Source of the DNA: Allobosea sp. LC85
GTDB lineage: Bacteria; Pseudomonadota; Alphaproteobacteria; Rhizobiales; Beijerinckiaceae
Reading direction: 5' to 3'
DNA: 64,000 bases
NCBI RefSeq assembly: GCF_000735605.1
Contig: NZ_JPKG01000027.1
Coordinates: 62,001-126,000 of the forward strand
Under the pieces are notes generated by a model. The model ran no database searches. It was not told where the DNA came from and was given only the letters and a program-made list of their open reading frames with translations. Each line of letters begins with the position of its first letter. The stretch's first letter is position 1. The position numbers and the translations under genes were made by a program. Shown piece after piece: positions 1 to 8,738 of this stretch.

Positions 1-405
1 GGAGGTCGAGCGCTGGCTGACCGTTACGCCGAGCCGAGTGACCTCTTGCGGCAAAGTCGGCGTCGCGCGTTGGACGCGATTATTGACGTCGATTGTCGCC
101 TGATCGGGATCGGTGCCCTGAGCGAATGTCACCGTCAGCGACATCTGGCCACTGCTGGAGTTCGAGGACTGCATGTAGAGCATGCCCTCGACGCCGTTGA
201 TCTGCTGTTCGAGCGGCGCTGCCACCGTTTGCGCGATCGTCTCGGCGCTGGCGCCGGGATAGGTGGCGCTGACGACGATCTGCGGCGGCGTCAGCTCGGG
301 ATATTGCGCGATCGGAAGCGCCCGGATCGCGACGATACCGGCAAGCACGATGACGATCGAGATGACGGCGGCGAAGACGGGCCTGTCGATGAAGAAGCGA
401 TTCAT
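1..405 (-). CDS. RND (HAE1) efflux permease, N-terminal part, cut by window edge
   Basis: Inner-membrane pump of a tripartite RND efflux system, expected to export drugs or other hydrophobic compounds by proton antiport. The visible 135 residues start [20 protein letters not shown] and continue with the typical HAE1 stretch ([15 protein letters not shown], then VNNRVQRA), which covers TM1 and the start of the porter domain. The start codon at 405 overlaps the stop of the upstream membrane-fusion gene as ATGA, so the two are translationally coupled. The remaining ~900 residues lie left of position 1. Substrate cannot be told from this part. Confidence 0.93.
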   Translation of the reverse strand, partial: MNRFFIDRPVFAAVISIVIVLAGIVAIRALPIAQYPELTPPQIVVSATYPGASAETIAQTVAAPLEQQINGVEGMLYMQSSNSSSGQMSLTVTFAQGTDPDQATIDVNNRVQRATPTLPQEVTRLGVTVSQRSTS

Positions 406-1559
406 GGCTTGGGAGCTCCGGGCGCCGCGGCGGCGATCGAGACCGGAGCGCCGGGACGAACCTTGATAATCCCTTCCGTGATCAGCTTGTCGCCGGGCTT
501 GAGGCCCGAGGTGACGATCCAGCCGTCGGTGACCTGACGACCGAGCACGACGGGGCGGGCTTCGGCCTTCCCCTGGCTGTCGACCGTGTAGACGAACTGT
601 CCGCGCGGTCCCTGCGAGACCGCGGCCTGCGGAACGACGATGGCGTCGTTGAGGACGACCCCCATCACGATCGCGCGCAAGAACTGGCCGGGCAGCAGGC
701 GCCGCTCGGGATTGGGGACAACGGCACGCAGCCGCAGTGTCCCGGTTTCCGGATCAAGGCCAGAGGAGGCGAAATCGATGACGCCGGATTGCGCATAGAC
801 GCGGCCATCGCCGAAGGTGAGCTTGACCGACAGGACCTCCCCGGCACGGTCCCAGATGCCCTGAGCCTCGAGCAGGGCCCTGACTTCGGCGACTTCGCTC
901 TCGCTTGAGTTGAAGATGACGTAGACCGGGTCGAGCTGGGTGATCTTGGTGAGCAGGCTGCTATCGCCCGTGGTGCCGATCAGGCTGCCCTCGGGCAGCT
1001 CCTCGCGGCTCGTGACCCCACTGATCGGCGCCCTCACATTGGTGTAGCCGAGATTGAGCTCCGCGACGTTCAGGTCGGCGTGGGCGACGGCGACCGAGGC
1101 CGTCGCGAGTTCCTTGGCGGAGAGGGCGTCATCGCGCGCCTTTTCCGTACCGGAGCCGCTCTGGGCCAGCCGCGTATAGCGCTCGGCATCGCGCGTCGCC
1201 TGGGCGAGTTGTGCCTCCGCCTGCTGGAGCTGTGCCTTTGCCTTGGCGACGTCCGCCTCGTAGCGCCTCGGGTCGATCTCGAAGAGGATATCGCCGGCCT
1301 TGACCTCGGCGCCCTCGACGAAGTTCCGCTTCAGGAGAATCCCGCCGACCTGGGCCCGGACCTGAACCTCGCGCGAAGCCTCGACGCGCGCGGCAAACTC
1401 GAAGGTCAGCGGCACCTTGCCGGCCTGGACCTCGACCACGGTCACCTGCGGCGGCGGTGCGGCCCCCTGCGCCTGGGCCAGGGTCGCCGCACCGAGGAGC
1501 GGCCAGATCAAGGCAAGGCTGAAGAGCGCGAAACGGCGCCGCGGCGTGTGGGTCGTCAT
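402..1559 (-). CDS. RND efflux periplasmic adaptor (membrane fusion protein, AcrA/MexA family)
   Basis: Periplasmic adaptor that links the RND pump to an outer-membrane channel. About 385 residues, normal for the family. An N-terminal signal segment ([22 protein letters not shown]) is followed by the lipoyl/barrel-sandwich part ([21 protein letters not shown]), an alpha-hairpin ([25 protein letters not shown]), then beta-barrel and membrane-proximal parts ending in GAPVSIA. I chose ATG 1559 because GGAAGG lies nine bases upstream. ATG 1568 is in frame but directly abuts that site. The reading frame stays open further upstream, overlapping the TetR gene, and I do not consider that part coding. 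It precedes the RND permease with an ATGA overlap and follows a TetR gene on the same strand. Confidence 0.93.
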   Translation of the reverse strand: MTTHTPRRRFALFSLALIWPLLGAATLAQAQGAAPPPQVTVVEVQAGKVPLTFEFAARVEASREVQVRAQVGGILLKRNFVEGAEVKAGDILFEIDPRRYEADVAKAKAQLQQAEAQLAQATRDAERYTRLAQSGSGTEKARDDALSAKELATASVAVAHADLNVAELNLGYTNVRAPISGVTSREELPEGSLIGTTGDSSLLTKITQLDPVYVIFNSSESEVAEVRALLEAQGIWDRAGEVLSVKLTFGDGRVYAQSGVIDFASSGLDPETGTLRLRAVVPNPERRLLPGQFLRAIVMGVVLNDAIVVPQAAVSQGPRGQFVYTVDSQGKAEARPVVLGRQVTDGWIVTSGLKPGDKLITEGIIKVRPGAPVSIAAAAPGAPKP

Positions 1560-1731
1560 CCGTCGCATCCTTCCATTGGTGCCGGTCGCAGCGCGCTCGC
1601 CGTCGCTCTCCCTTGGCGCATCGAGCAGTGTTTCACGAGCAAGGACCACATCCAACCACGGCCCTTCTTCGCCGGAATCGTGGGCGGCCCTCATCGCGCT
1701 TGCGGGGGAATGAGGCACTATGATCCCTTCC

Positions 1732-2418
1732 CTAGTCAGGCCTGGACAGGAATACGGCGATGAGATTCTCAAGGAAATGCTCCTGAAACTGACTGCGGTC
1801 CATGGGGCTCGCGGACAGGGATTGAACGAGGTCGGGTGCCGTCGACGGCCAGAAAAATGCGCCGGCGAGAATCGAGAAGGCGATGAAGGGGTCGCTCGCA
1901 TGCGTGACACCTTCGCGAACCGCCTGATCGAGTAGCGGCATGAAGGCATCGAGCGCAGGGCGAAGCAGGCGCTCTTTCAGGGCCGCCAGCCGTGTCCCGC
2001 TTTCCCTCGCCTGCTGTGCGATGAAGAGGCCGAGTTCCGGATGGTTGAAGTGGAAATTCACCGTCAGGCGAATGGCGTCGGTCACTCGCTGCCTGAGTGG
2101 GCGCGTCTCGGCGGACAGGCGTCGGATCTCGGCGTGCAGCTGAGTCGTATACGAGGCGACATGGTCGATGCTCGCGAGCCAGAGCCCCTCCTTCCCGCCA
2201 AAATGCACGCGCACCAGCCCAGGATCGACCTTGGCGGCGGCGGCCAGGCTGCGCAGGTCGACGCTGTCATAGCCGTGGCGCGCAAACGCACTCGTCGCGG
2301 CGAGAAGCAGGGCCTCGCGGCCCGGCATCTGGTCCTTGAGCCGCCGACCGCGAGGGCGGCGCGGAGCGGGACTGGGGGGAGTGGATTGGTCGGATCGGGG
2401 CATTGTTCGGGGAAGCAT
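1732..2418 (-). CDS. TetR/AcrR family transcriptional regulator
   Basis: Probable local repressor of the efflux operon. 228 residues. The N-terminus is basic and Pro-rich (about 1-28), followed by a TetR helix-turn-helix with AFARHGYDSVDLRSLAAAAK and VDPGLVRVHFGGKEGLW. The rest is the ligand-binding helical domain. It is encoded upstream of the adaptor and pump on the same strand, with 172 bases between, so it could be co-transcribed or have its own promoter. Starts at 2418 or 2403 are both ATG, and neither has a clear Shine-Dalgarno site. The inducer is unknown. Confidence 0.9.
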   Translation of the reverse strand: MLPRTMPRSDQSTPPSPAPRRPRGRRLKDQMPGREALLLAATSAFARHGYDSVDLRSLAAAAKVDPGLVRVHFGGKEGLWLASIDHVASYTTQLHAEIRRLSAETRPLRQRVTDAIRLTVNFHFNHPELGLFIAQQARESGTRLAALKERLLRPALDAFMPLLDQAVREGVTHASDPFIAFSILAGAFFWPSTAPDLVQSLSASPMDRSQFQEHFLENLIAVFLSRPD

Positions 2419-2949
2419 AATAAATCTACAAGTGAGGATATTTCAATGCGACATGAGATGCAAGGCCAGTGGCGCGTCCGGTGACGGGGCGCCTTTCACG
2501 GGGGCATTACGCAAGGGAGGTATAGCGAATGGCCAAGGTTCACGCGGTCATGGCGTAATGTCAGCGGCGCTGATGGGCCGAAATGCAAGTCGTTGGCTCG
2601 CAAGTCTAGCGCGCGAGCGCGGATGCCTGAAAGGAGAGCTATGTTGATCTGCATCAACAGAGCATGATGATTTTGTATTTTATGAATGATGTGACTTACT
2701 CGTGCGGTGAAGGCCGGACTCTTGTTTCTTGGCTGAATATTTTGAATGCACTCCGACTTGCGGCCGATCTGTCATCGCCGACGGGGCTGGCCGTGGAAAT
2801 CAGGGCTTCAGATTTTCGGGTATTTTTTGAGAGGTTGTGCATCCGGCGCTCTGGAAGAGGCGTAACGCAGGAATTCAACTGACCGGAGACACGAAGTGAT
2901 TGGAACAAGCGCCAGGTAATGCCGTTCTGAACCTCCAGCGGGGCTGGGT
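2419..2949. other. Intergenic region, AT-rich in part, with an FNR/FixK-type box
   Basis: 531 bases between the TetR gene and a small plus-strand ORF. The first part probably holds the tetR promoter. Around 2640-2760 composition becomes AT-rich and contains a perfect TTGAT-N4-ATCAA site (listed separately). A 72-codon frame at 2664-2882 begins within the would-be promoter and matches nothing I recognise, so I do not call it. Confidence 0.5.
2644..2657 (+). promoter_or_regulatory. FNR/FixK-family binding site (anaerobox)
   Basis: TTGATCTGCATCAA is a perfect copy of the TTGAT-N4-ATCAA consensus bound by FNR, FixK and related regulators. A -10-like TATGAA at 2681-2686 would put transcription start near 2692-2693, so the box centre (2650.5) sits close to -42, the class II activator position. 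The transcript would run rightwards into the small ORF at 2950, or be a short RNA. Promoter function is inferred from spacing only. Confidence 0.5.
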
Positions 2950-3174
2950 ATGACCAAAGATAACGGCAGCGGAGAACGCATGGTCTGGTCTGAACTGGCC
3001 GGGCAGATGGTCGCGATCTCGTCGCCGGAATGGTGCCACGAGCGCGATGTCGACTATCTTCTGTGGCTGCCCTCGCTGGAACGGGGCCGGGTGCTGCGTG
3101 GATATCCTCCGGAGATCGCCGAGCGCCTTTGTGCCGACATCGAACGCTTGCGGGACATCAGGAAGCGCCGCTGA
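2950..3174 (+). CDS. Small hypothetical protein (74 aa)
   Basis: Unrecognised 74-residue protein, MTKDNGSGERMVWSELAGQM at the start and a basic C-terminus ending IRKRR. It contains WCHERDVDYLLWLPSLERGR and a helical-looking end. Third codon positions are GC-rich, as in real genes nearby, which supports coding. No signal peptide or membrane segment. The ribosome site is weak (GGGG about ten bases upstream). The only nearby promoter element is the FNR-type box about 300 bases upstream. It could still be a chance ORF. Confidence 0.4.
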   Translation: MTKDNGSGERMVWSELAGQMVAISSPEWCHERDVDYLLWLPSLERGRVLRGYPPEIAERLCADIERLRDIRKRR

Positions 3175-3231
3175 GCGTCGGGCATCGCGAAGCGGCGGAT
3201 CACCCCCGGGTGACCCGGCGCACTTGACCGT

Positions 3232-4032
3232 TCAGGGCTTGACGATCCACTCATGGGCCGGATCGTTGGCGAATTTCCAGACCCGCTTCGGGCCCGCCAT
3301 CACGTTGAGATAATAAAGCTCATAGCCGTGCGGTGCTGCGACCGGATGGTAGCCCCTGGGCACCAGCACGACATCGCCGTCCTCGGCGCAGAGCGTCTCG
3401 TCGAGCGAGCGGTCGTCGGTGTAAACGCGCTGCAGCGCAAAGCCCTGGGGCGGCGAGAGCCGGTGGTAATAGGTCTCTTCCAGCAGCGATTCCTGCGGCA
3501 GCCGGTCCTGGTCGTGCTTGTGCGGCGGATAGCTCGACCAGTTGCCCGAGGGCGTGATCACCTCGACGACGAGCAGCCCGTCGGCGGGCTCGGTCTCGGG
3601 CAGGATATTGCGGACATGGCGGGTATTCGTGCCGCTGCCGCGCGTCATGCAGCCGACATCGCGAGGCGCGATCACCCGCGGTGCCGAACCTGGTTTTCCC
3701 GGTGCCGAGCAGATTGCCAGTTCGCAGGGGCCTTGCGCCGTCAGGGCAAAGCGCAACCCGGCCGGCACGTAGAGCGACCAGGGTTCGGGTTCGAACGGCG
3801 AGGATCGCCCGCCAATAACGCCGAAATCGGTGCCCGCGGCCATGGCTGTGACCTTCCCCGACAGCAGGACGACGCAAACCTCCCGGTCGCCGGTTTCCCG
3901 TGCGAGCGCCTGGCCGTCCGCGAGCCGGTAGACCTCGAAGCCGACATGGCCCCAGCCAGCCGATTTCGGGGTGACGTGATGGATGCGGCCGTCCTGATCA
4001 GGGGCGGATGGTTTGACGAGCAGCTTCGACAT
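3232..4032 (-). CDS. iolB: 5-deoxy-glucuronate isomerase (IolB)
   Basis: Converts 5-deoxy-glucuronate to 2-deoxy-5-keto-D-gluconate, the step after ring opening in myo-inositol catabolism; cytoplasmic. 266 residues, normal for IolB. The double-cupin metal site is visible as SYPPHKHD, then LLEETYYHRL and GYHPVAAPHGYELYYLNVMAG. It is the last gene of the minus-strand iol operon, 14 bases after iolE. Regulation is expected through the RpiR-type regulator at the head of the operon. Confidence 0.95.
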   Translation of the reverse strand: MSKLLVKPSAPDQDGRIHHVTPKSAGWGHVGFEVYRLADGQALARETGDREVCVVLLSGKVTAMAAGTDFGVIGGRSSPFEPEPWSLYVPAGLRFALTAQGPCELAICSAPGKPGSAPRVIAPRDVGCMTRGSGTNTRHVRNILPETEPADGLLVVEVITPSGNWSSYPPHKHDQDRLPQESLLEETYYHRLSPPQGFALQRVYTDDRSLDETLCAEDGDVVLVPRGYHPVAAPHGYELYYLNVMAGPKRVWKFANDPAHEWIVKP

Positions 4033-4046
4033 GGCGCATCCGGACC

Positions 4047-4946
4047 TCAGACGAGTCCGGCCTCCTTCAGGCTTTGCTTGAGATGGGCGACGCCCTTCTT
4101 GGCATAGGTCAGCGGATGGGCCTTTTCCGGATCCTGCTCGGCTTCGACCACGACCCAGCCGGAATAGCCCGGCAATGCGCGGAATACGGCGGGATAATCG
4201 ACCATCCCGTCGCCCGGCACGGTATAGATGCCGAGATCGCTGCCCTTGCCGAGCACGGCGTCAAGGAAGCTCCAGCCTTCGGCTGCGGCCTGCGTCATGA
4301 CATGCGGGCGCACGTCCTTGGCGTGGACATGGCTGATCCGGTCGCGATAGCGCGCGGCGAGCGTCGCAGGGTCCGCGCCACCCCAGGTGGCATGGCCGGT
4401 GTCGAGCAGGAGATGCACGGCCGGGCCCGTCGCCGCCATGAAGGCGTCGATGTCGGCTTCGCTCTGCACGATCGTGCCCATGTGGTGATGATAGACCAGC
4501 CGGACGCCTTCGCTCAGCGTGCGTTCGGCAACCTGCGTGATCCGGCGGCCGAACTCGGCCCAGTCCTGCGCGCTCATCACGGGGCGCTGCGAGAGCGGCT
4601 TTGAGCGGTCGCCATGGATCGCATTCGAGGTCTCGGCGAAGACCAGCACGGTCGAGCCCATGGCCTTGAGCAGATCGAGATGCGGCCGGAGATGGCGCAT
4701 CTCCTCGTCGGCGCCGCGCTGGAGAAGCTCCGCCGAGTACCAGCCCGAGATGCAGTCCATGCCGAAGGGGGCGAGTGCCGCCTTCAGGGCCGCCGGCTGG
4801 CGTGGAAACTTGTGACCAAGCTCCATGCCGGTGAAGCCGGCTTCGCGCGCCTCGGCGAGGCAGGTTTCGAGCGGTGTCGCGCCGCCGATCTCCTGGAGAT
4901 CGTCATTCGACCAGCCAATCGGGTTGGCACCAATGCGGATGGGCAT
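4047..4946 (-). CDS. iolE: Myo-inosose-2 dehydratase (IolE)
   Basis: Dehydrates 2-keto-myo-inositol (scyllo-inosose) to 3D-3,5/4-trihydroxycyclohexane-1,2-dione. 299-residue sugar-isomerase-like TIM barrel, beginning MPIRIGANPIGWSNDDLQEI, a typical IolE N-terminus, with metal-site segments TGMELGHKFPRQ, LLLDTGHATWGG, SHVHAKDVR and VVVEAEQDPEKA. GAAGGA precedes the ATG at 4946 by about nine bases. Between iolD (19 bases upstream) and iolB (14 bases downstream) in one operon. Confidence 0.95.
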   Translation of the reverse strand: MPIRIGANPIGWSNDDLQEIGGATPLETCLAEAREAGFTGMELGHKFPRQPAALKAALAPFGMDCISGWYSAELLQRGADEEMRHLRPHLDLLKAMGSTVLVFAETSNAIHGDRSKPLSQRPVMSAQDWAEFGRRITQVAERTLSEGVRLVYHHHMGTIVQSEADIDAFMAATGPAVHLLLDTGHATWGGADPATLAARYRDRISHVHAKDVRPHVMTQAAAEGWSFLDAVLGKGSDLGIYTVPGDGMVDYPAVFRALPGYSGWVVVEAEQDPEKAHPLTYAKKGVAHLKQSLKEAGLV

Positions 4947-4965
4947 GGAAAAGCGTCCTTCGGGA

Positions 4966-6804
4966 TCAGGGGCGTGACTTCAGCGCGGTCTCATAGCGCT
5001 CGCGCGCCTGTCGGACTTCGGCGCGCGCGGAGGTTGCCGGTACGGCGACATCCCACCAATGGCCGCCGGCATCGGTCGAGGCGAGCGGGTCGGTATCGAT
5101 CACCACGACGCTGGTCCGCGCATGCGCGCGAGCGGCACGCAGCGCTTCGTCCAGTTCGGAGAGGCTGCCGGCCTTCGTGGCAATGGCGCCGAGCGAGGCG
5201 GCATGCCCGGCAAAATCGATTGCCGGCAGCGTTTCGTGGCGGGTGTCGCGCAGCAGATTGTTGAAGGAAGCGCCGCCCGTCGCATTCTGCAGCCGGTTGA
5301 TGCAGCCGTAACCGTGATTATCGAGCAGGACGATCGTCAGTTTCAGGCCCAGCATCACCGAGGTCGCGATCTCGGAGTTCATCATCAGATAGGAGCCGTC
5401 GCCGACCATGACGACGACCTCGCGGGTCGGATCGGCCATCTTGACGCCGAGCCCGCCGGCGATCTCGTAGCCCATGCAGGAATAGCCGTATTCCATGTGG
5501 TAGCCACCGGGCGCGCCGGCCTGCCAGAGCTTGTGCAACTCGCCGGGCAGTCCGCCGGCGGCGCAGAGCACGACATCGGACGGTTCGCTCCAGCGCTGCA
5601 CGGCACCGATCACCTGGGCATCGCTCGGCAGGGGCTGGTTGCCGGGATCGGTGTAGCGCGCGGCGAGGCCAAGCCAGGTCTTGCCCTCGGTTTCCGCCCG
5701 CTCCGTCCATGTCGCTGGGGCGCGATGTCCTGTCAGGGCTCCGGCCAGCTCGGAAAGGCCGGCCTGCGCATCGCAGACCAACGGAAGGGCGCGGTGCTTG
5801 CCGGCATCGAAGGCTTGCGTGTTCAGCCCGATGATCCGGCAGGCCGGGTTGGCGAAGAGCGCCCAGGAGCCGGTGGTGAAATCCTGCAGCCTCGTGCCGA
5901 CGGCAAGCACGAGATCGGCCTCGCGCGCCAGTGCATTGGCGGCGGCCGTGCCGGTGACGCCGATGGCGCCGAGATTGAGCCTATGGGTCGAGCTCAGGCT
6001 GCTCTTGCCGGCCTGCGTCTCCGCGGCGGGGATCCCGTGCGCCTCGCAGAATGCGGCGAGCGCGGCCTCGGCGCCGCTATAGAGCACGCCGCCGCCGGCA
6101 ACGACGAGTGGCTTCTTCGCGGCCTTGAGCAGTTTGACCGCCTCGGCCAGTTCCTGCTCGTCCGGGCGGGCGCGGCGTGGCGTCCAGAGCCGCTCGGCAA
6201 AGAAGCTCTCGGGATAGTCATAGGCTTCGGCCTGCACGTCCTGGCAGAGCGCCAGCGTCACCGGCCCGCATTCGGCCGGATCGGTCAGGACGGCCATCGC
6301 CCGCTCGAAAGCCGGCATCAGCTGTTCCGGCCGCGTCAACCGGTCGAAATAGCGCGAGACCGGCCGAAAGCAGTCATTGGCGGAGACCGTGCCGTCGCCG
6401 AAATCCTCGATCTGTTGCAGCACGGGGTCGGGCAGGCGCCCGGCGAAGACATCGCCTGGCAGCAGCAGCAGCGGCAGGCGGTTGACATGCGCGACGGCGG
6501 CGGCCGTGACCATGTTGGTGGCTCCGGGCCCGATCGAGCTCGTCACCGCCATCATCCGACGCCGGCGCGAAGCCTTGGCGAAGGCGATCGCGGCATGCGC
6601 CATCGCCTGCTCGTTATGGGCGCGATAGGTCGGCAGCGCGTCGCGCGCGGCATGCAGGGCTTCTCCGAGCCCGGCGACATTGCCGTGGCCGAAGATGGCC
6701 CAGACGCCCGCGAAGATCGGCACGGTCTTGCCGTCGATCACCGTCTTCTGTGCCTGCATGACGCGTGTCAGCGCCTGCGCCATGGTGAGGCGGATCGTAC
6801 CCAT
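4966..6804 (-). CDS. iolD: 3D-(3,5/4)-trihydroxycyclohexane-1,2-dione acylhydrolase (IolD)
   Basis: ThDP-dependent enzyme that opens the inositol ring, giving 5-deoxy-glucuronate. 612 residues, normal for IolD and longer than acetolactate synthases because of an N-terminal addition. N-terminal ThDP pyrimidine-binding domain with SSIGPGATNMVTAAAVA, central domain with AVGTRLQDFTTGSW, and C-terminal ThDP/Mg binding motif VGDGSYLMMNSEIATSV followed by DNHGYGCINRLQ. The ATG at 6804 has GAGGAA seven bases upstream. It follows iolC by 10 bases. Confidence 0.96.
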   Translation of the reverse strand: MGTIRLTMAQALTRVMQAQKTVIDGKTVPIFAGVWAIFGHGNVAGLGEALHAARDALPTYRAHNEQAMAHAAIAFAKASRRRRMMAVTSSIGPGATNMVTAAAVAHVNRLPLLLLPGDVFAGRLPDPVLQQIEDFGDGTVSANDCFRPVSRYFDRLTRPEQLMPAFERAMAVLTDPAECGPVTLALCQDVQAEAYDYPESFFAERLWTPRRARPDEQELAEAVKLLKAAKKPLVVAGGGVLYSGAEAALAAFCEAHGIPAAETQAGKSSLSSTHRLNLGAIGVTGTAAANALAREADLVLAVGTRLQDFTTGSWALFANPACRIIGLNTQAFDAGKHRALPLVCDAQAGLSELAGALTGHRAPATWTERAETEGKTWLGLAARYTDPGNQPLPSDAQVIGAVQRWSEPSDVVLCAAGGLPGELHKLWQAGAPGGYHMEYGYSCMGYEIAGGLGVKMADPTREVVVMVGDGSYLMMNSEIATSVMLGLKLTIVLLDNHGYGCINRLQNATGGASFNNLLRDTRHETLPAIDFAGHAASLGAIATKAGSLSELDEALRAARAHARTSVVVIDTDPLASTDAGGHWWDVAVPATSARAEVRQARERYETALKSRP

Positions 6805-6814
6805 CGGGAGTTCC

Positions 6815-8719
6815 TCAGCGTTCCTGCCAGGCTGCGACCAGCCGGGCGAAGCGTTCTGCCATCATCGCGGTCGCAGCCTCGTCGTCGAGGCCGCCGGCAA
6901 GCCAGCTACGCGCCGCGTCTCCAAAAATAGTCCGGCCGACCGCGAATCCCTTGACCGATGCCGAGCCTTGCGCCGCGCGGAAGGCTTGAGCAACCGTCTC
7001 TTCCGGCGCGTCGAGGCCGAGCAGCAATATGCCGCGGCAATAGGGGTCATGGCCGGCGATGACCGCATCGATCTCGCGCCATGCGGCCGGCGAGGGCTGG
7101 CCTTCGAGCTTCCACCAGTCCGGCCTGATGCCGATCGCGTAGAGCCGTGTCATCACCCGCGCGACCGTGTCATCCGCGACCGGACCGTGCTTCGAGGCAA
7201 TGATCTCGACCAGCAATTCCCGCCCGACCTGCCGGCAGGCGAGCGCGACGCGCTTCAGCACCTGCTCCTGCGCGCTCCTGAGAGTCTCGGGGTCATCCGG
7301 GTGGTAGAAACACAGGCATTTGGCGACATGGCCGACCGGCCACTCGGCCAGGGTGGCGCCGAGCGAACCCGTCGCGTCGGTCTCCAGCGCGAGCGGTCGC
7401 GAGCCGGCGAGTTCCAGGGGGCGGGCGATCCAGAAGTCGTGATCCGCAGCCCGGAACAGCGCTTCGCGGCCATGGGTGCCGTCGACCAGCATGCCGAAGC
7501 CAGGGCGTCCGTCGGCGACACGGGCTGCCGCCTTCACCGCAAGCGTCTTGAAATGGGCGATCCGCTCATGCGGCACGCCCGCCGCGTCGGCCATCTCCTC
7601 GAGCTGGGCCCGATGGTCGATGGCGAGCGCCATCACGCCCGCGGGCTGCGGCAGGCGTGTCGTCGCCCAATGCACATGGTTGATCTCGGCGTCGCGGCGC
7701 AGCGCCCGGTGGGGCGAGCCATGGGCAAGGAAATATTGCAGTTCGGGGAAGGTCGGGCTTTCCGGTGAGCACAGCAGCCGCGAGACCGCGAAGGCGCCGC
7801 AGGCATTGGCGAAGGCGCAGCAGGTTGCGAGCGGCTCGTCGCGCAGCCAGCCGCGCAGGAAGCCGGACATGAAGGCGTCGCCGGCACCGAGCACGTTATA
7901 GACCTCGACCGGGAAGCCAGGCCCCTTGATCCCGTCCTCGAGCGAGGCAGGGATCGCGCCGGGAAACACCACGCAGCCCATCGGCCCACGCTTGCAGACG
8001 ATCGTCGCGGTGCTCAGGGATCGAATCGTGCGGATGGCTTGAAGCGTATCCTCCGAGCCGCCAGCGGCGTGGAGCTCTTCTTCGGTGCCGACGATCAGGT
8101 CGCAATCGGGCAGGATCGCCTGGAGATGTTCGGTCACCGTCTCGGAACGGATATAGCGCTCCTCCCCGGCCTGGTGCCCGGCGAGTCCCCAGAGATTGGG
8201 CCGGTAGTCGACATCGAACACGACCTTGCGGCCATGCTTGCGGGCAAGCGCGATCGCCTTCTTCTGCGCCGCGGCCGCGTTGGGAATGGCGAAATGCGTG
8301 CCGGTGACGACGATCGCCCTGGCGGAGGCGATGAAGGCCTCGTCGATCTCGCTTTCCTGCAGCGCGGCGTCGGCGCAGTCGGTGCGGTAGAAGATCAGCG
8401 GGAAGGTCTTTTCGTCGCGGACCCCGAGGATGACGAGTGCGGTCAGTCGCTTGGGGTCGGTGATCACGCCGCTCGTCTCGACGCCCTCGCGCTCCAGCTG
8501 TTCGCGGACGAAGCGGCCCATCTGCTCGTCGCCGACGCGGGTGATCACGGCCGATTTCAGGCCAAGGCGCGCGGTCCCGATCGCGATATTGGTCGGGCAG
8601 CCTCCGACCGCCTTGAGGAAGCTGCCCATGTCTTCAAGCCGGCCGCCGATTTGCTGGCCGTAGAGATCGACCGAGGAGCGGCCGATCGTGATGACGTCGA
8701 GCTGAGGGGCGACGGGCAT
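6815..8719 (-). CDS. iolC: Fused 5-dehydro-2-deoxygluconokinase (IolC) with C-terminal DUF2090 aldolase-like domain
   Basis: Phosphorylates 2-deoxy-5-keto-D-gluconate. About 634 residues, twice a single IolC. Residues 1-330 are a PfkB-family kinase (VGGCPTNIA at 38-46 and the catalytic GAGDAF at 278-283). Residues from about 340 are a DUF2090 TIM-barrel domain (LAIDHRAQLEE near its start, LGLDAPEETVAQAF near its end), related to class I aldolases and proposed to act like IolJ, cleaving the phosphorylated product. ATG 8719 is chosen: GGAAGG lies ten bases upstream and this start clears the regulator gene ending at 8739. The frame remains open upstream but would overlap that gene. Confidence 0.93.
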   Translation of the reverse strand: MPVAPQLDVITIGRSSVDLYGQQIGGRLEDMGSFLKAVGGCPTNIAIGTARLGLKSAVITRVGDEQMGRFVREQLEREGVETSGVITDPKRLTALVILGVRDEKTFPLIFYRTDCADAALQESEIDEAFIASARAIVVTGTHFAIPNAAAAQKKAIALARKHGRKVVFDVDYRPNLWGLAGHQAGEERYIRSETVTEHLQAILPDCDLIVGTEEELHAAGGSEDTLQAIRTIRSLSTATIVCKRGPMGCVVFPGAIPASLEDGIKGPGFPVEVYNVLGAGDAFMSGFLRGWLRDEPLATCCAFANACGAFAVSRLLCSPESPTFPELQYFLAHGSPHRALRRDAEINHVHWATTRLPQPAGVMALAIDHRAQLEEMADAAGVPHERIAHFKTLAVKAAARVADGRPGFGMLVDGTHGREALFRAADHDFWIARPLELAGSRPLALETDATGSLGATLAEWPVGHVAKCLCFYHPDDPETLRSAQEQVLKRVALACRQVGRELLVEIIASKHGPVADDTVARVMTRLYAIGIRPDWWKLEGQPSPAAWREIDAVIAGHDPYCRGILLLGLDAPEETVAQAFRAAQGSASVKGFAVGRTIFGDAARSWLAGGLDDEAATAMMAERFARLVAAWQER

Positions 8720-8738
8720 GGAGCTTCGGCCTTCCGCA

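Noticed and set aside
2664..2882. 72-codon frame in the AT-rich gap
   Set aside because: Begins inside the likely promoter region of the FNR-type box, has no ribosome site and no recognised pattern.
5059..6930. 623-codon open frame on the plus strand opposite iolD
   Set aside because: Antisense shadow caused by high GC. The iolD product on the other strand is a complete, clearly conserved enzyme.
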